A stretch of DNA of 64,000 nucleotides from Scolanthus callimorphus (taxonomy: Eukaryota; Cnidaria; Anthozoa; Actiniaria; Edwardsiidae), in the NCBI GenBank assembly GCA_033964015.1, contig CM066922.1, positions 27,274,961-27,338,960 of the forward strand. The letters run 5' to 3'. Each line of letters starts with the position of its first letter. Position 1 is the first letter of the stretch. The translations under genes and the position numbers were made by a program. The notes beneath the pieces were generated by a model. It did not search any database. It saw only the letters and a program-made list of their open reading frames with translations, and was not told the DNA's origin. This document shows, piece by piece, positions 55,469 to 64,000 of this stretch.

Positions 55469-57777
55469 GGTGGCCCGCGCCTGTTTCACAGGAAAAATAT
55501 ACTAACATTTAATCGCCGGCTTTTTCCAGTAAAAGCGCTCCGATTGCTAATATTTTGGCTGCTAGAATAGTGGATTACTAGAGATTATACTGCAGGGAAA
55601 TTATAATAGAAAAGTTACACCGATTACACAAAATAATCAATTTCCTGAAGGTAGACATATAGCAACAAAAGTTTTCCTTAACAGAAAGAGGAGAGAAATT
55701 TTCTTTTAAGTTGGCTCAATAAAGTACTTAAGTATTCTAGTTTGTATTTGTAGTTGTATATTACAATTGACCTCATGGAAACTGTTTGATGAGGTCGACT
55801 AAAATTGTTTAGCTTATACGCCTCAAGATACTTAAGACTCGAGTAGCACGACGGCAACTGAATTGCGAGCCTAATCTTACCTGTAATGACAAACATTTGT
55901 ATCCAAGGAAACTTCAGTGCAAGAACCAAGAAGATAGGGCGGACGCTCTCAGAGCTGACTCTAGTATAATTTTGCGATTTATCCTGTGTGTAAAGTTCAT
56001 AAACAAAGAATTTAACAAATTGGTCATACATAAAACTTCTAACCGATTTTTTACCGTCTTTTTCAAATAATGAAGAAGAGCAATGAATGTTTAAGCGACT
56101 TACCAAGTTGCAGCAAACGAGAAACAATCGGTTCGGAGTAATTAGGAACCAAATATCGTTGAAGCAGACTCACTGCAAATCGGTCTCATTGCAAACCCAC
56201 AATGCATGACATTTGTATTATACAACATTACACCTCAGACTTCATGACTTGAATACCTCGAGGGACGTTTCACCTAGTTTGAATGCAGGCGCTATACCAT
56301 TGTACCAATGAATACCTCGAGGGACATATTTCACTAAAATAAAGATAAGATCGGAGAGTTTGCCTTTTTTGAGAAAAGAGGCGTGGCTGGGAAAGTCGAC
56401 GGCTCTTGGCGCGATATATCAGGAAGTTACCGGCAAATCTTTTGATGCGCATGATGCTTTGGAAGACTCTCTGGCACTTCAGAAAATCATGTCTGATGAG
56501 CGCTTGGAGGTTTGCCTTCAGTCGACAGTTCAGGGTTCCAAACCACTTCCAGAAGCTGTCACGCAATACCGAGAAAAGTGCGCAATGTCTCAAAGGCAAT
56601 TAACATTAAAGGGAACGCAGCTAGAACATTCTATAACGTCCTATATGATACAAAAGATTGCAAAGGCAGGACTCACGTTTACTTCCCTCAAACGCTGCTA
56701 TGATGTAGAAAATGCTAAGGGCGTTGTCGCGCTTTTATCAGGTGCTGGGGGCCATAAAATTACGACGAACGCTAGCATTATTGCAAAGATAATCTATCAC
56801 CTTCAAAAATAAGAACAATCCAAGGCAACGTATTTATTATCTATTCAGCATGACTTATTATTTTATTTCCTATACATTTGTAGACTAACTGACATGAGTA
56901 AAGATTCCAGGAGAATAAAAACGTTTTGTATTATCACATTGGTACAATGGTATAGCGCCTGCATTCAAACGAGATGAAACGTCCCTCGAGGTATTCAAAT
57001 CATGAGGTCTGAGGTGTAATGTTGTGTAATACAAATGTCATGCATTGTGGGTTTGCAATGAGACCGATTTGCAGTGAGTCTGCTTCAGCGATATTTGGTT
57101 CCTAATTTCTCCGAACCGATTGTTTCTCGTTTGCTGCCACTTGGTAAGTCGCGTAAACATTCATTGTTTTTCTTCATTATTTGAAAAAGACGGTAAAAAA
57201 TCGGTTAGAAGTTTTATGTATGACCAATTTGTTAAATCTTTGTTTATTAACTTTACACACAGGATAAATCGCAAAATTATACTAGAGTCAGCTCTGAGAG
57301 CGTCCGTCCTATCTTCTTGGTTCTTGCACTGAAGTTTCCTTGGATACAAATGTTTGTCATTACAGGTAAGATTAGGCTCGCAATTCAGTTGCCGTCGTGC
57401 TACTCGAGTCTTAAGTATCTTGAGGCGTATAAGCTAAACAATTTTAGTCGACCTCATCAAACAATTTCCATGAGGTCAATTGTAATATACAACTACAAAT
57501 ACAAACTAGAATACTTAAGTACTTTATTGAGCCAACTTAAAAGAAAATTTCTCTCGTCTTTCTGTTAAGGAAAACTTTTGTTGCTATATGTCTACCTTCA
57601 GGAAATTGATTATTTTGTGTAATCGGTGTAACTTTCTATAATAATTTCCCTGCAGTATAATCTGTAGTAATCCACTATTCTAGCAGCCAAAAATATTAGC
57701 AATCGGAGCGCTTTTACTGGAAAAAGCCGGCGATTAAATGTTAGTATATTTTTCCTGTGAAACAGGCGCGGGCCACC
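55469..57777. mobile_element. 2.3-kb TTAA-flanked element with 842-bp inverted arms
   Basis: TTAA stands at 55465-55468 and 57778-57781. Between them the element starts GGTGGCCCGCGCCTGTTTCA and ends with its complement. The arms, 55469-56310 and 56937-57777, are inverted copies differing by a few substitutions. The middle 626 bp is unique and holds an exonuclease-like ORF. The same site in the sister H copy reads GGTATTAAACCTATAGCG (48805 region) with a single TTAA, which proves the borders. A TTAA target suggests a piggyBac-type or other TTAA-specific transposase, but the ends lack the usual piggyBac CCY start and no transposase is present. Arm frames (55678-56127 minus, 57120-57568 plus) are mirror copies and not recognised. 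Confidence 0.9.
56311..56812 (+). CDS. DEDDh 3'-5' exonuclease-like C-terminal ORF in the TTAA element
   Basis: The frame is open from the inner edge of the left arm to the TAA at 56810. It has no ATG upstream of the conserved part, so it looks like the last exon or 3' part of a gene. TALGAIYQEVTGKSFDAHDA leads into HDALED, which fits the HxAxxD motif III of DnaQ/DEDDh exonucleases, followed by SLALQKIM. Motifs I (DxE) and II are not in the element. The C-terminal 80 residues resemble the tail of PML-like/TREX-like exonuclease proteins common in animals with many duplicates; that link is from family memory and moderate. Either a captured host exon or the residue of an element-encoded nuclease. 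Confidence 0.6.
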
Positions 57778-58043
57778 TTAATACCAGGAAGAAACAAAAA
57801 AAAATCATATCTCAAGAAGGGAACAACTGTGGCAACCAAACTTGGACACATTCATCTTTTGGGCGATACCATTTCAACGCCCTAATCATTTGACTTGGCG
57901 CCGTCAATAACGTAAGCAAAATGAGCAAGAAAGCCCGTGACGTTTGAACATCAACTCCATAGTTATGCTAGACGTTATTTCCTTAGGTATGGTGCTCCGC
58001 TTGCGCGGGCCTTCGGCCCGCGCAGGAGCTCCGCTATAACATT

Positions 58044-58423
58044 TCTGCTTTAAGCTGACTGGTTTTTGCATCGAAACCATAAGAGAGTAAACGATGCAAT
58101 CATAGCCCGGTAGGGATTAGTGTTGGTAGACGAGGAAACCAGCTTGTCGTTAGTGGTGAGATCAACATCGCGTGAAAAAAACAAGTTTGCGGGACCAACA
58201 GCATCGTCATCTTCAAGCGCACTTCCATCAGCCTTGGTTATTTTACAAATGTTGTATAACCATGTGTTTCTCAAGTCTACAAGCTCTTCACCGTTTCCCG
58301 ATAAATTGTACTCCAGCGGAGAAACGGGAAAGTATTCGATCCATTGACTGCGCTTAATATTGATTGCATTAAAGGTACCGCAGACACATCTAATTCTGAC
58401 TTGCTGCATTCCTGAGTACTCAT
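58044..58423 (-). pseudogene. Polinton major capsid protein, N-terminal part
   Basis: An ATG at 58423 (minus) opens MSTQECSKSELDVSAV. The next frame (58409-58050) carries SQWIEYFPVSPLEYNLSGNG and the conserved KLVSSSTNTNPYRAMI. A frameshift separates these frames near 58370 and another precedes the end. The gene is cut at 58043, where the H element starts, and resumes at 54415. This is the first jelly-roll of the capsid protein. Confidence 0.8.
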
Positions 58424-58518
58424 CTTGCTTGCTATTTTGACAAAAGCGTATACGCCGTACGAGGAGATGTTTTCTGTCTCTTGGTTGAAGAAGACTGACG
58501 CGGTTTCCTGGCTCGCTT

Positions 58519-58857
58519 ACGTTATGTAGCCTTTTTCCTTTTTCCTTCTCCGGGACTGATTTGGTGGTGCATTCTGGGAAGTGACGTCAGAATACATTCA
58601 CTTTCCAGATTGCGCGACCTTGTTAAAATTGATTTCCTCTCTTTTCAGTGCGTCTTTCGCGAGCGATACCCCTTCTTTGAGTGCAGCTTGTCCTATCATT
58701 TTCGCTTTAGGAATAGCAGCTCTAAACAGTCCCTTAGCCACTGACCAAGACCATATCCTTTCTGTATGTCAGCTCCGTGAAACGCTGGTAAGCTACCACC
58801 GTTTTGCTGTGAGTGGTTAACTTAGTAATTCTTGTAAAACTGAGCTAAACGCCCCAT
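58519..58857 (-). pseudogene. pX-like minor virion protein remnant
   Basis: An ATG at 58857 opens MGRLAQFYKNY and then a stop. Downstream in the same region GGSLPAFHGADIQKGYGLGQ, KMIGQAALKEGVSLAKDALK and an Arg/Lys-rich tail can be read in two frames. This Gly-rich start plus amphipathic helix, placed between penton-like and capsid genes, is the usual Polinton pX-like protein. Its name comes from similarity to adenovirus core peptide pX; its role is not firmly known. At least one stop and one frameshift make it a pseudogene. Confidence 0.65.
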
Positions 58858-58859
58858 GG

Positions 58860-59621
58860 TTAAACAATAGAAGACGCGCGTCTAAAGTGTAGTGTTATCA
58901 ACACTCTTCCAGATCGGAATGGGACTTTTGACGAGGATTCCAAGCATATATTCGCTTCCACTGAATCGATAAATTTTCTGCTGACTGGTAAGTACTGTGG
59001 GCTCACAAATGTGCGTGTCACTCGATCCCCATCTTTTTCTTCTACGGGAATAACCCTAAGTAACGGTACCTTGGCGTCACCAACGCATTGCGGTTGAACA
59101 AGGTCACAGTAAACGTACAAATTATAAAAGCCACTTTCGATATCTGCTTCCCGTTCCCCTGATACGGTTGATTTGTATCTCTCGTCTGGTTTAAATCCAA
59201 GAATCGCCGCCATCTTAGCAAAGACAACTTCAACATTGTCATCTGCAATATGTACAGTAACCTGGCGTGATAGTTTTTCATACGATATACGTACTTTTTC
59301 CTTGTAGTCTTTACTTGCATTCTCAATTTGTTTATTCATCGCTTGGATAACACTTTCCATAGATGGATAATGACCAGGAGAAATTTCACATACCAAAGGA
59401 TTGACACCCTTTTTAAAACATATAGAACTGGTTATAAAAATCTGCTCGTACATTATTCCATGATTATGGAAAGGAAAATTCCGTAATTGCACATTCATAA
59501 TCCATATCTCCAAAATTAATCGGTTGAGAAAGCCTGACTTGTACTGTGTCAACGTATTGTCTGGAAACATATCAAGACAGCTATTCAATGGGAGATGTAG
59601 ATAGAACTGTGTGAGCTCCAT
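58860..59621 (-). CDS. Polinton penton-like minor capsid protein (PY)
   Basis: 253 residues in one open frame, the longest intact Polinton ORF here. The N-terminus MELTQFYLHLPLNSCLDMFP followed by DNTLTQYKSGF is the family signature. PGHYPSMESVIQAMNKQIEN and AKMAAILGF follow, and YNLYVYCDLVQPQCVGDAKVP marks the conserved second half. The protein forms a single jelly-roll and should occupy capsid vertices as penton. The stretch LNRLILEIWIMNVQLRNF does not look like the usual segment after the signature, so a compensated double frameshift or a small deletion is likely near residues 30-50. It is 3 bp from the pX-like remnant and in the same direction as the capsid gene. No intact virion gene set remains. 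Confidence 0.8.
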   Translation of the reverse strand: MELTQFYLHLPLNSCLDMFPDNTLTQYKSGFLNRLILEIWIMNVQLRNFPFHNHGIMYEQIFITSSICFKKGVNPLVCEISPGHYPSMESVIQAMNKQIENASKDYKEKVRISYEKLSRQVTVHIADDNVEVVFAKMAAILGFKPDERYKSTVSGEREADIESGFYNLYVYCDLVQPQCVGDAKVPLLRVIPVEEKDGDRVTRTFVSPQYLPVSRKFIDSVEANICLESSSKVPFRSGRVLITLHFRRASSIV

Positions 59622-60010
59622 CCCGACTTTAGATAAATAACAACAACACTGGAAAACGTTGAATTATATACGTTAATTCATAATCGCTTTATTTCACTAG
59701 CTGGCACGAAACTGTCAAAGGAAGGAAAATATCCTAACCAGCGAACCTTGTATTCAACCTTTCCATTTATTTTTACGTTTTCGTACTTTTCTTTCGTACT
59801 TTCGTACTTTTCTTTTCTATTTTGTATAATCGTTTGTTTTAACAACTGACTGTATTTCTTAAAAATTCCTTTTTGCAGGTCGACACTAGCCTATAAACAG
59901 GAGGGCTCCTAGGAAGCCGCTCTGAAACAACATACATTTCTCGACGATAATGTTTTAATTGTCTCCAAAATACCAACAGCAACCATTATTCCAAGATATG
60001 TCGCAAGCCT
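59622..60010. other. end of the Polinton remnant, no gene recognised
   Basis: Short TTTTCGTACTTTCGTACTTTT repeats near 59778-59815. No retroviral-type integrase and no Polinton terminal repeat is visible, so the element is truncated on this side as well. Confidence 0.5.
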
Positions 60011-60275
60011 AGGTGCGGAGTAGGAGATTGTAGAGAAAGCCACCATCGATTGCTACATGACGGACAGCTACCACCTCCCGGTACCCATGGTCTACACTCT
60101 TCTTCGCGACCGTTTGGTTCAACTCGAGTCTTGCTTCAGGCAACCGTTGCGAAGTTGCACGTCGATGGTCACGTGATCTCGGGTCGCGTGCTTCTCGATT
60201 CCGGCAGCCAGCGATCGTACATCGTTAAGAGACTCGCAGACTCGTTAGGCTTGAAAGACGCAGCAGAAGTCTTTA
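60011..60275 (+). pseudogene. BEL/Pao retrotransposon Gag-Pro fragment
   Basis: A zinc-knuckle remnant CGVGDCRESHHRLLH is followed after about 30 residues by the retropepsin-like core RVLLDSGSQRSYIVKRLADS, in which DSG is the aspartic protease active site. This order (Cys-Cys-His-His knuckle, short linker, DSGSQRSY protease) is characteristic of BEL/Pao elements. It breaks off after VASLRIG, and no reverse transcriptase or LTR follows. Confidence 0.8.
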
Positions 60276-60289
60276 CAGTAGCGAGCTTA

Positions 60290-60432
60290 CGAATCGGCAA
60301 TTTTTTCACGACGACGACGTTTGGGGCACTTGGCGCATGCGTGGTAGTGTTGGTTTTTCCCGCGCGGTCGTCTTGTCAAAGGCGACGACGTTGAAATGGT
60401 CTGTTTGGAGTCGTCGTGGAAAGGGGACGTCG
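60290..60432 (+). other. probable 5' untranslated exon of the Myb/SANT-like gene
   Basis: GC-rich stretch ending in GGACGTCG|GTAAGT, a consensus splice donor at 60433. The next acceptor (TTTCTTTGCAG at 60600) precedes the coding exon. It includes GCGCATGCGTGG, typical of CpG promoters (NRF1-like GCGCATGCG). Transcription start not determinable. Confidence 0.45.
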
Positions 60433-60600
60433 GTAAGTTTGTTTCTCCTAAATTGTTCTTATTTCTTCCCTTTATTTACCCCAAACATAACTAAAAATAT
60501 ACCAAACAACAGCTATGGATTTATTTTACTCTTTATTTGATATTTTCGAAGCCCTGAACTTACTGCAAAGTATTTTTAATAGAGATGTTTTTCTTTGCAG

Positions 60601-61454
60601 AACGGTTAAAAAATGGCCGCTGAAGTTGAAGTTGGATCAGAAGGCGAGAAATCTTCCCGGTGAGAAATCAAGTTATCATTACATTAAGAACATTTGACTC
60701 TTGCAAGAGCTAAAATGTAGGTTTAGATGAAATAATTTTTACCGAGACTAACATTCAAGGCCTTAAAAAGTCCTGGCAAATATGCTTGAAAATGTAAAGC
60801 CTTGAATTTAACATTGACTTTTAGGATGATCAGATTCTTGGCTTGATTTAATTTCAAATGACTAGATAATGTTCAGTATGTTATGTTATGTTATCATTTT
60901 GGTAGTTTTGTTTTGAGCAGTTTTCAGTAACAAATCATACTTTCTCGTTTTTGAGTCCTTGATTTTCATTGATTTTGTATAATAGTCCTTGGAAATTATC
61001 ATGGACTTTCAACGGTGCTTTCTTGTGTGAATCCTGTGTGAGTTAATTTTATGCTCTTGAGAATTATGCAGCTTTATGAGATAGTCTTCATGTAGAATAA
61101 AATGGGAGCTGGGATTCACCTAATAGACTGAGAAAATGGGATTTTGGTTACTGGGATTGGAAACAACAGCTTTGAAAACAATAGAAAATGGAAATGGGAT
61201 TCTTGTCCTATCACAAGAAAGATACAAACCCTTTTCATTTCTAATTTTGAGAAAGACTGGGCTGGGAGATTGGATTGAGACCCCCTACTCAGGACTTTTT
61301 TTTACATTTTCTCTTGTTTGCTCTCTATTTAAGCCTATATAAAAACAATCCATATATAAAGTTCAGAAAGCTTAATGAGATTCACAGAGGGGAGTGAGAG
61401 GGGAGAATCTCATAATGCGTCGCCTCTACCGGTATGCTTCCCGAGGATTTTTTA

Positions 61455-61485
<31 letters not shown>

Positions 61486-62188
61486 TTGCTATTCCCCTGT
61501 CCCTACCCATAAATTTTGGGAGGTAACACTATAGACTATAGACCCCTTTAATAAGTCTCCCCCTGTCCCCCTGCTCCATGGGAATAATTTGTAATTCTTT
61601 AAATAATTTTTTTGTTTCAGAGCAACAAAGATGAAATGGTCATCACAACATGACACCCTTTTGGGGAGGGAGATGTGGCTGTTGAGTTATGGAAGTATAA
61701 AGTGGGGTCCAGAGAGAGAGGAGCTTGCCTAGACAGCATTGCTGAGGAACTTAACAAAATCAAATCCCCAACATTCAATGTTAGTCAAAAAATCTGTCAG
61801 GGACAGGATCAAACATCTGGAAAAGGCTCAGAAAAAAAGAAAGAGCGAGGAGGAAAGAGCCTCGGGGATCTCTCCTGAGGTGAGTGAGATCAACGATATA
61901 ATGGAAGACTATCTTGAAAGGAAACAAGCAGCAGATGAAAAACATGAAGCAGAAGGAGAAAAGAAAAGGCTGAACAGAGTAAAGCAAAGGATATGAGAGA
62001 TAAAGCCATGGAAAGGTTGGCAGAAACTAAAAAACGTAAAGGAGAAGATGAACCGAGAAAGAAAAGAAAGAAAACAGGTGATACACTGGAATATTAAGAG
62101 AGGTGTCAGAGAGGGAAAATGATATCAGAAAAGAGGAGTTAGACCTGAAAAAGAGGCAGGAGGAGAATGCAACAGCAGCTCTACAAAT

Positions 62189-62222
<34 letters not shown>

Positions 62223-62294
62223 TTCCAGATGATGATGCAGATGTGCCTTCAAAATCAACAGGCTCTGCTGGACCTGATGAAGAAAGGACAGTAA
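60601..62294 (+). pseudogene. Myb/SANT-like DNA-binding protein gene, frameshifted
   Basis: Exon 60601-60659 has an ATG at 60613 (MAAEVEVGSEGEKSSR) and a donor GTGAGA; the acceptor TTTTTGTTTCAG ends at 61620 and the phase fits. The second exon reads KMKWSSQHDTLLGREMW, the first Myb/SANT-like helix, then in other frames LDSIAEELNKIKSPTFNVSQ, SVRDRIKHLEKAQKKRKSEE, ASGISPEVSEINDIMEDYLE, a Lys/Arg-rich segment, KEELDLKKRQEENATAALQM and a polyQ run (62187-62222) ending LLDLMKKGQ. Trp residues and the basic helix match Myb/SANT-like proteins abundant in cnidarian genomes and often tied to transposons. Frame changes near 61700, 61780, 61975 and a stop near 62093 break it. Confidence 0.7.
62187..62222 (+). 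repeat. CAA/CAG polyglutamine tract
   Basis: Twelve mixed CAA/CAG codons within the last frame of the Myb/SANT-like pseudogene. Confidence 0.9.
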
Positions 62295-62712
62295 AATGCA
62301 TTGTTTTCATTCAGTTGCATTTCCTGATCTCACTTCATAAGACACACATTGCTTGTGCATTTCCATGTTTATATTGATATAAAGTTAGAATGATAACTTT
62401 GTTGTGAATTATCTTAAATGAATACACAAGCAGAGATATCGTAATCAGGAAACCTGGACACAAGGGACAAACGAATAATTCATGCCCAACGCCATGCATT
62501 GAAAGGACTGAATGCAATTCATATTTTATATTATCATGTGCATCTGCAGCTGCTTTAAATCCTGGGCAATTTCACAGACAAGCTTGAGCCAACATTTTAT
62601 ATTTAGTGAATTTAGCACCAAATTAATTTTGATGCATTTCTGATCATCATATTTATATACATCAGTTAGAGTTATAGAACATTTGCAAGAGTTTACTTTT
62701 TCTGTATTGTGT
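62295..62712. other. 3' flank, no gene
   Basis: AT-rich, no feature supported. Confidence 0.4.
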
Positions 62713-62892
62713 TGTTCCAGAAAATATCATTTCCACCCATTTGTAACTTCCAGAGGGGTGGGGGTGAATTATCTCCATTCTTTGTAAAATTTGTCAAACC
62801 ATGCATTCAGAAGGCATTTGCGAGGATTAGGGGGACTCTATCTCCCCCCTTCCAGTTTCCCCACACCTGGGGCATGGATATTTTTCTGGAAC
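62713..62892. repeat. GGTTCCAGAAA-type MITE
   Basis: GTTCCAGAAAATATCATTTCC at the left, GGATATTTTTCTGGAAC at the right, with CTTCCAGAGGGGTGGGGG inside. Confidence 0.7.
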
Positions 62893-63169
62893 TACACATG
62901 ATCTCTTGATTGAAGTTGTTCTTTAATTTACAGTAAAGACACACGAACCGTGAATACTTGGTTGAATTTTTCATTACTTTTATGCTTGCTTCTCACTGAA
63001 ACTGTGTGAAAAATGCAATAAAGTTTTATAACACAAAAGTTAAAATATATTTTCATTTCAGAATATGAGTCACCCAAAACCGCAGAAAAAATGTGAGAAA
63101 TGTATAGGTGTTCAAGGGTTGAGTGTCCTGACTTTAATGAACTGTGCTGTTGTGAATTCACACCAAATT

Positions 63170-63235
63170 TTGCTCATGGCCTCTGAGTCAGTAGCCCATT
63201 TGGCCTTCAGCCTCATGGGCTATAATTGACCCAGA
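63170..63235 (+). repeat. CATGGCCTCTGAGTCA block
   Basis: CATGGCCTCTGAGTCAGTAGCCCATTTGGCCTTC-like sequence shared with 8987-9030. Confidence 0.6.
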
Positions 63236-63289
63236 GCCTATTCGAGCTCGAAGAATGAATCTTTAATAATAATAAAAATTTATATTGGG

Positions 63290-63542
63290 CATTTCCAGAA
63301 ATTATTTGTACCCTGGGGGTGGGTGGCATTTGGAAATTCTGAATGGGAGGGGTTTTCAAGCTCAGCTGGAAGCTAGTATAACCTATCAGAATTCTGCCTG
63401 GATGGGGGTTATTTCGAAGCTGGAAGCTAGTAGTATAACCAGGAATTGTATATGCAATGGGGGGGGGGGGGAGTAGGCCATTTTGGAAATTCTGGATGCT
63501 GGGGGGGGGGGGGGGGGGGGTACAGACATTTTCTGCAATTGC
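63290..63542. repeat. worn GGTTCCAGAAA-type element with G-runs
   Basis: CATTTCCAGAAATTATTTGTACC at the left and GGTACAGACATTTTCTGCAA at the right are diverged inverted ends. Inside are a 35-bp direct repeat (CAGCTGGAAGCTAGTA / GAAGCTGGAAGCTAGTA) and G-runs of 12 and 18. Confidence 0.55.
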
Positions 63543-63692
63543 CATTGCGCTACGAAAACATTACATAAAATATTCCTCAAGGGCAGGTGGATCAAGATCG
63601 AAAAACTCTGAGGTCTCACAACCATATAGGATGCTATGTGCATTCTGGATAAGGGCACATGTTACATACATTTTGCCTACGGCGCTCAAACC

Positions 63693-63724
63693 AATTTTTA
63701 GATTTTCTTAAAATCTAAAAATTT
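63693..63724. repeat. short AT palindrome
   Basis: AATTTTTAGATTTT and AAAATCTAAAAATT separated by CTTA. It could act as a terminator-like hairpin, but nothing ties it to a gene. Confidence 0.5.
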
Positions 63725-63780
63725 AAAGTAGTTATAATGTCTCCAAATAACCACTCTACAGAAGTGCGGGCTCTGCTCAA

Positions 63781-64000
63781 GCCTGGTGCACACTAGCGAC
63801 ATAACGACATAAGGACGTTATGTGCAACGAAAAAAGTACGGGAAAATCATTGAAACAATCAATATTTTCCATGGATCTTCATTAGATTACTTCACCAAAG
63901 CAATCTTATGTTATTTTTGACGACTTCAACTTCTGAAACCACTAAATTTTGTTCGCGTTACATGTTCTTATGTCGTTATGTCGCTAGTGTGCACCAGGCT
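63781..64000 (+). repeat. GCACACTAG-type MITE at the window edge
   Basis: GCCTGGTGCACACTAGCGAC plus ATAACGACATAAG at the left and CTTATGTCGTTATGTCGCTA plus GTGTGCACCAGGC at the right, 220 bp in total. Near-perfect ends suggest the youngest copy of the family in the window; the interior matches 15531-15753 in reverse orientation. Confidence 0.85.

Larger units (their letters stand above)
54417..58035 (-). mobile_element. H-family element inserted in the capsid gene
   Basis: Reverse orientation relative to the copy at 48562. The plus-strand left end ATATAGATTTAGCCACTGGC with TAAAAGCGGAGCTCC is the family's 3' end; the plus-strand right end TTAGGTATGGTGCTCCGC, a GCGCGGGCCTTCGGCCCGCGC hairpin and AGGAGCTCCGCT is its 5' end. 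It contains 128-bp minisatellite units (54600-55400) and the TTAA element 55469-57777. Without that element plus one TTAA it is about 1.31 kb, close to the 1.35-kb sister copy. Its two flanks are both capsid gene, so it inserted into an existing Polinton. A short AT-rich target duplication (TAT-like) is possible but ambiguous. Confidence 0.8.

Noticed and set aside
55678..57568. Paired frames in the arms of the TTAA element (149 and 83 codons)
   Set aside because: They are mirror images of each other in the inverted arms and match no family I recognise.
49990..59621. A functional endogenous virus
   Set aside because: Polymerase, ATPase, protease and capsid genes all carry stops, frameshifts or insertions, and integrase and terminal repeats are missing.
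1..64000. tRNA or rRNA genes
   Set aside because: No A/B box pairs or rRNA words noticed by eye; a covariance-model search would be needed to exclude tRNAs.

Overview
The window is nuclear DNA of a multicellular animal. It is AT-rich, intron-containing and crowded with transposable elements. A cnidarian, most likely an anthozoan (coral or sea anemone), fits best: Polinton/Maverick fragments, an intron-bearing MULE-type transposase gene, a Myb/SANT-like gene with a polyQ tail, BEL/Pao debris and a very high load of fold-back MITEs. That assignment is inference from recognised families, not from a marker gene. There are no operons, rRNA genes or CRISPR arrays. I recognised no tRNA, but could not run a covariance search.

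Layout. 1-11.4 kb: an old repeat (R1) split by a long insertion bounded by the ends of an element family I call H (5' end AGCGGAGCTCC plus a GC hairpin; 3' end a TTTAGCCAGTGGCTAAA hairpin), with a second H copy and many MITEs inside. 12.2-13.8 kb: an element made of about 41 copies of a 33-bp minisatellite. 13.8-22.3 kb: no gene, nested MITEs. 22.3-30.1 kb: a nine-exon MULE-like transposase gene with one frameshift. 30-37 kb: TIR elements. 37-42 kb: a 242-bp satellite and palindromic word repeats whose end matches the 33-bp element in inverted orientation. 42-48.5 kb: a cluster of fold-back DNA with a palindrome of palindromes. 48.5-59.6 kb: a decayed Polinton carrying pieces of DNA polymerase B, packaging ATPase, two small virion-type proteins, protease, major capsid protein, a pX-like protein and a penton-like protein. 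It is flanked and interrupted by two inverted H copies, one of which contains a 2.3-kb TTAA-flanked element with 842-bp inverted arms and an exonuclease-like ORF. 60.0-62.3 kb: a BEL/Pao fragment and a broken Myb/SANT-like gene. 62.3-64 kb: MITEs.

Almost everything coding here is, or derives from, mobile DNA. The least damaged gene is the MULE-like one: all eight introns have consensus borders and compatible phases, and the catalytic DDE positions are visible. All Polinton genes carry frameshifts, stops or insertions, so the locus is an inactive fossil. The clearest structural story is three-layer nesting at 54.4-58.0 kb: the TTAA element sits inside an H element, which sits inside the capsid gene. 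The unoccupied site is visible in the sister H copy at 48.8 kb.
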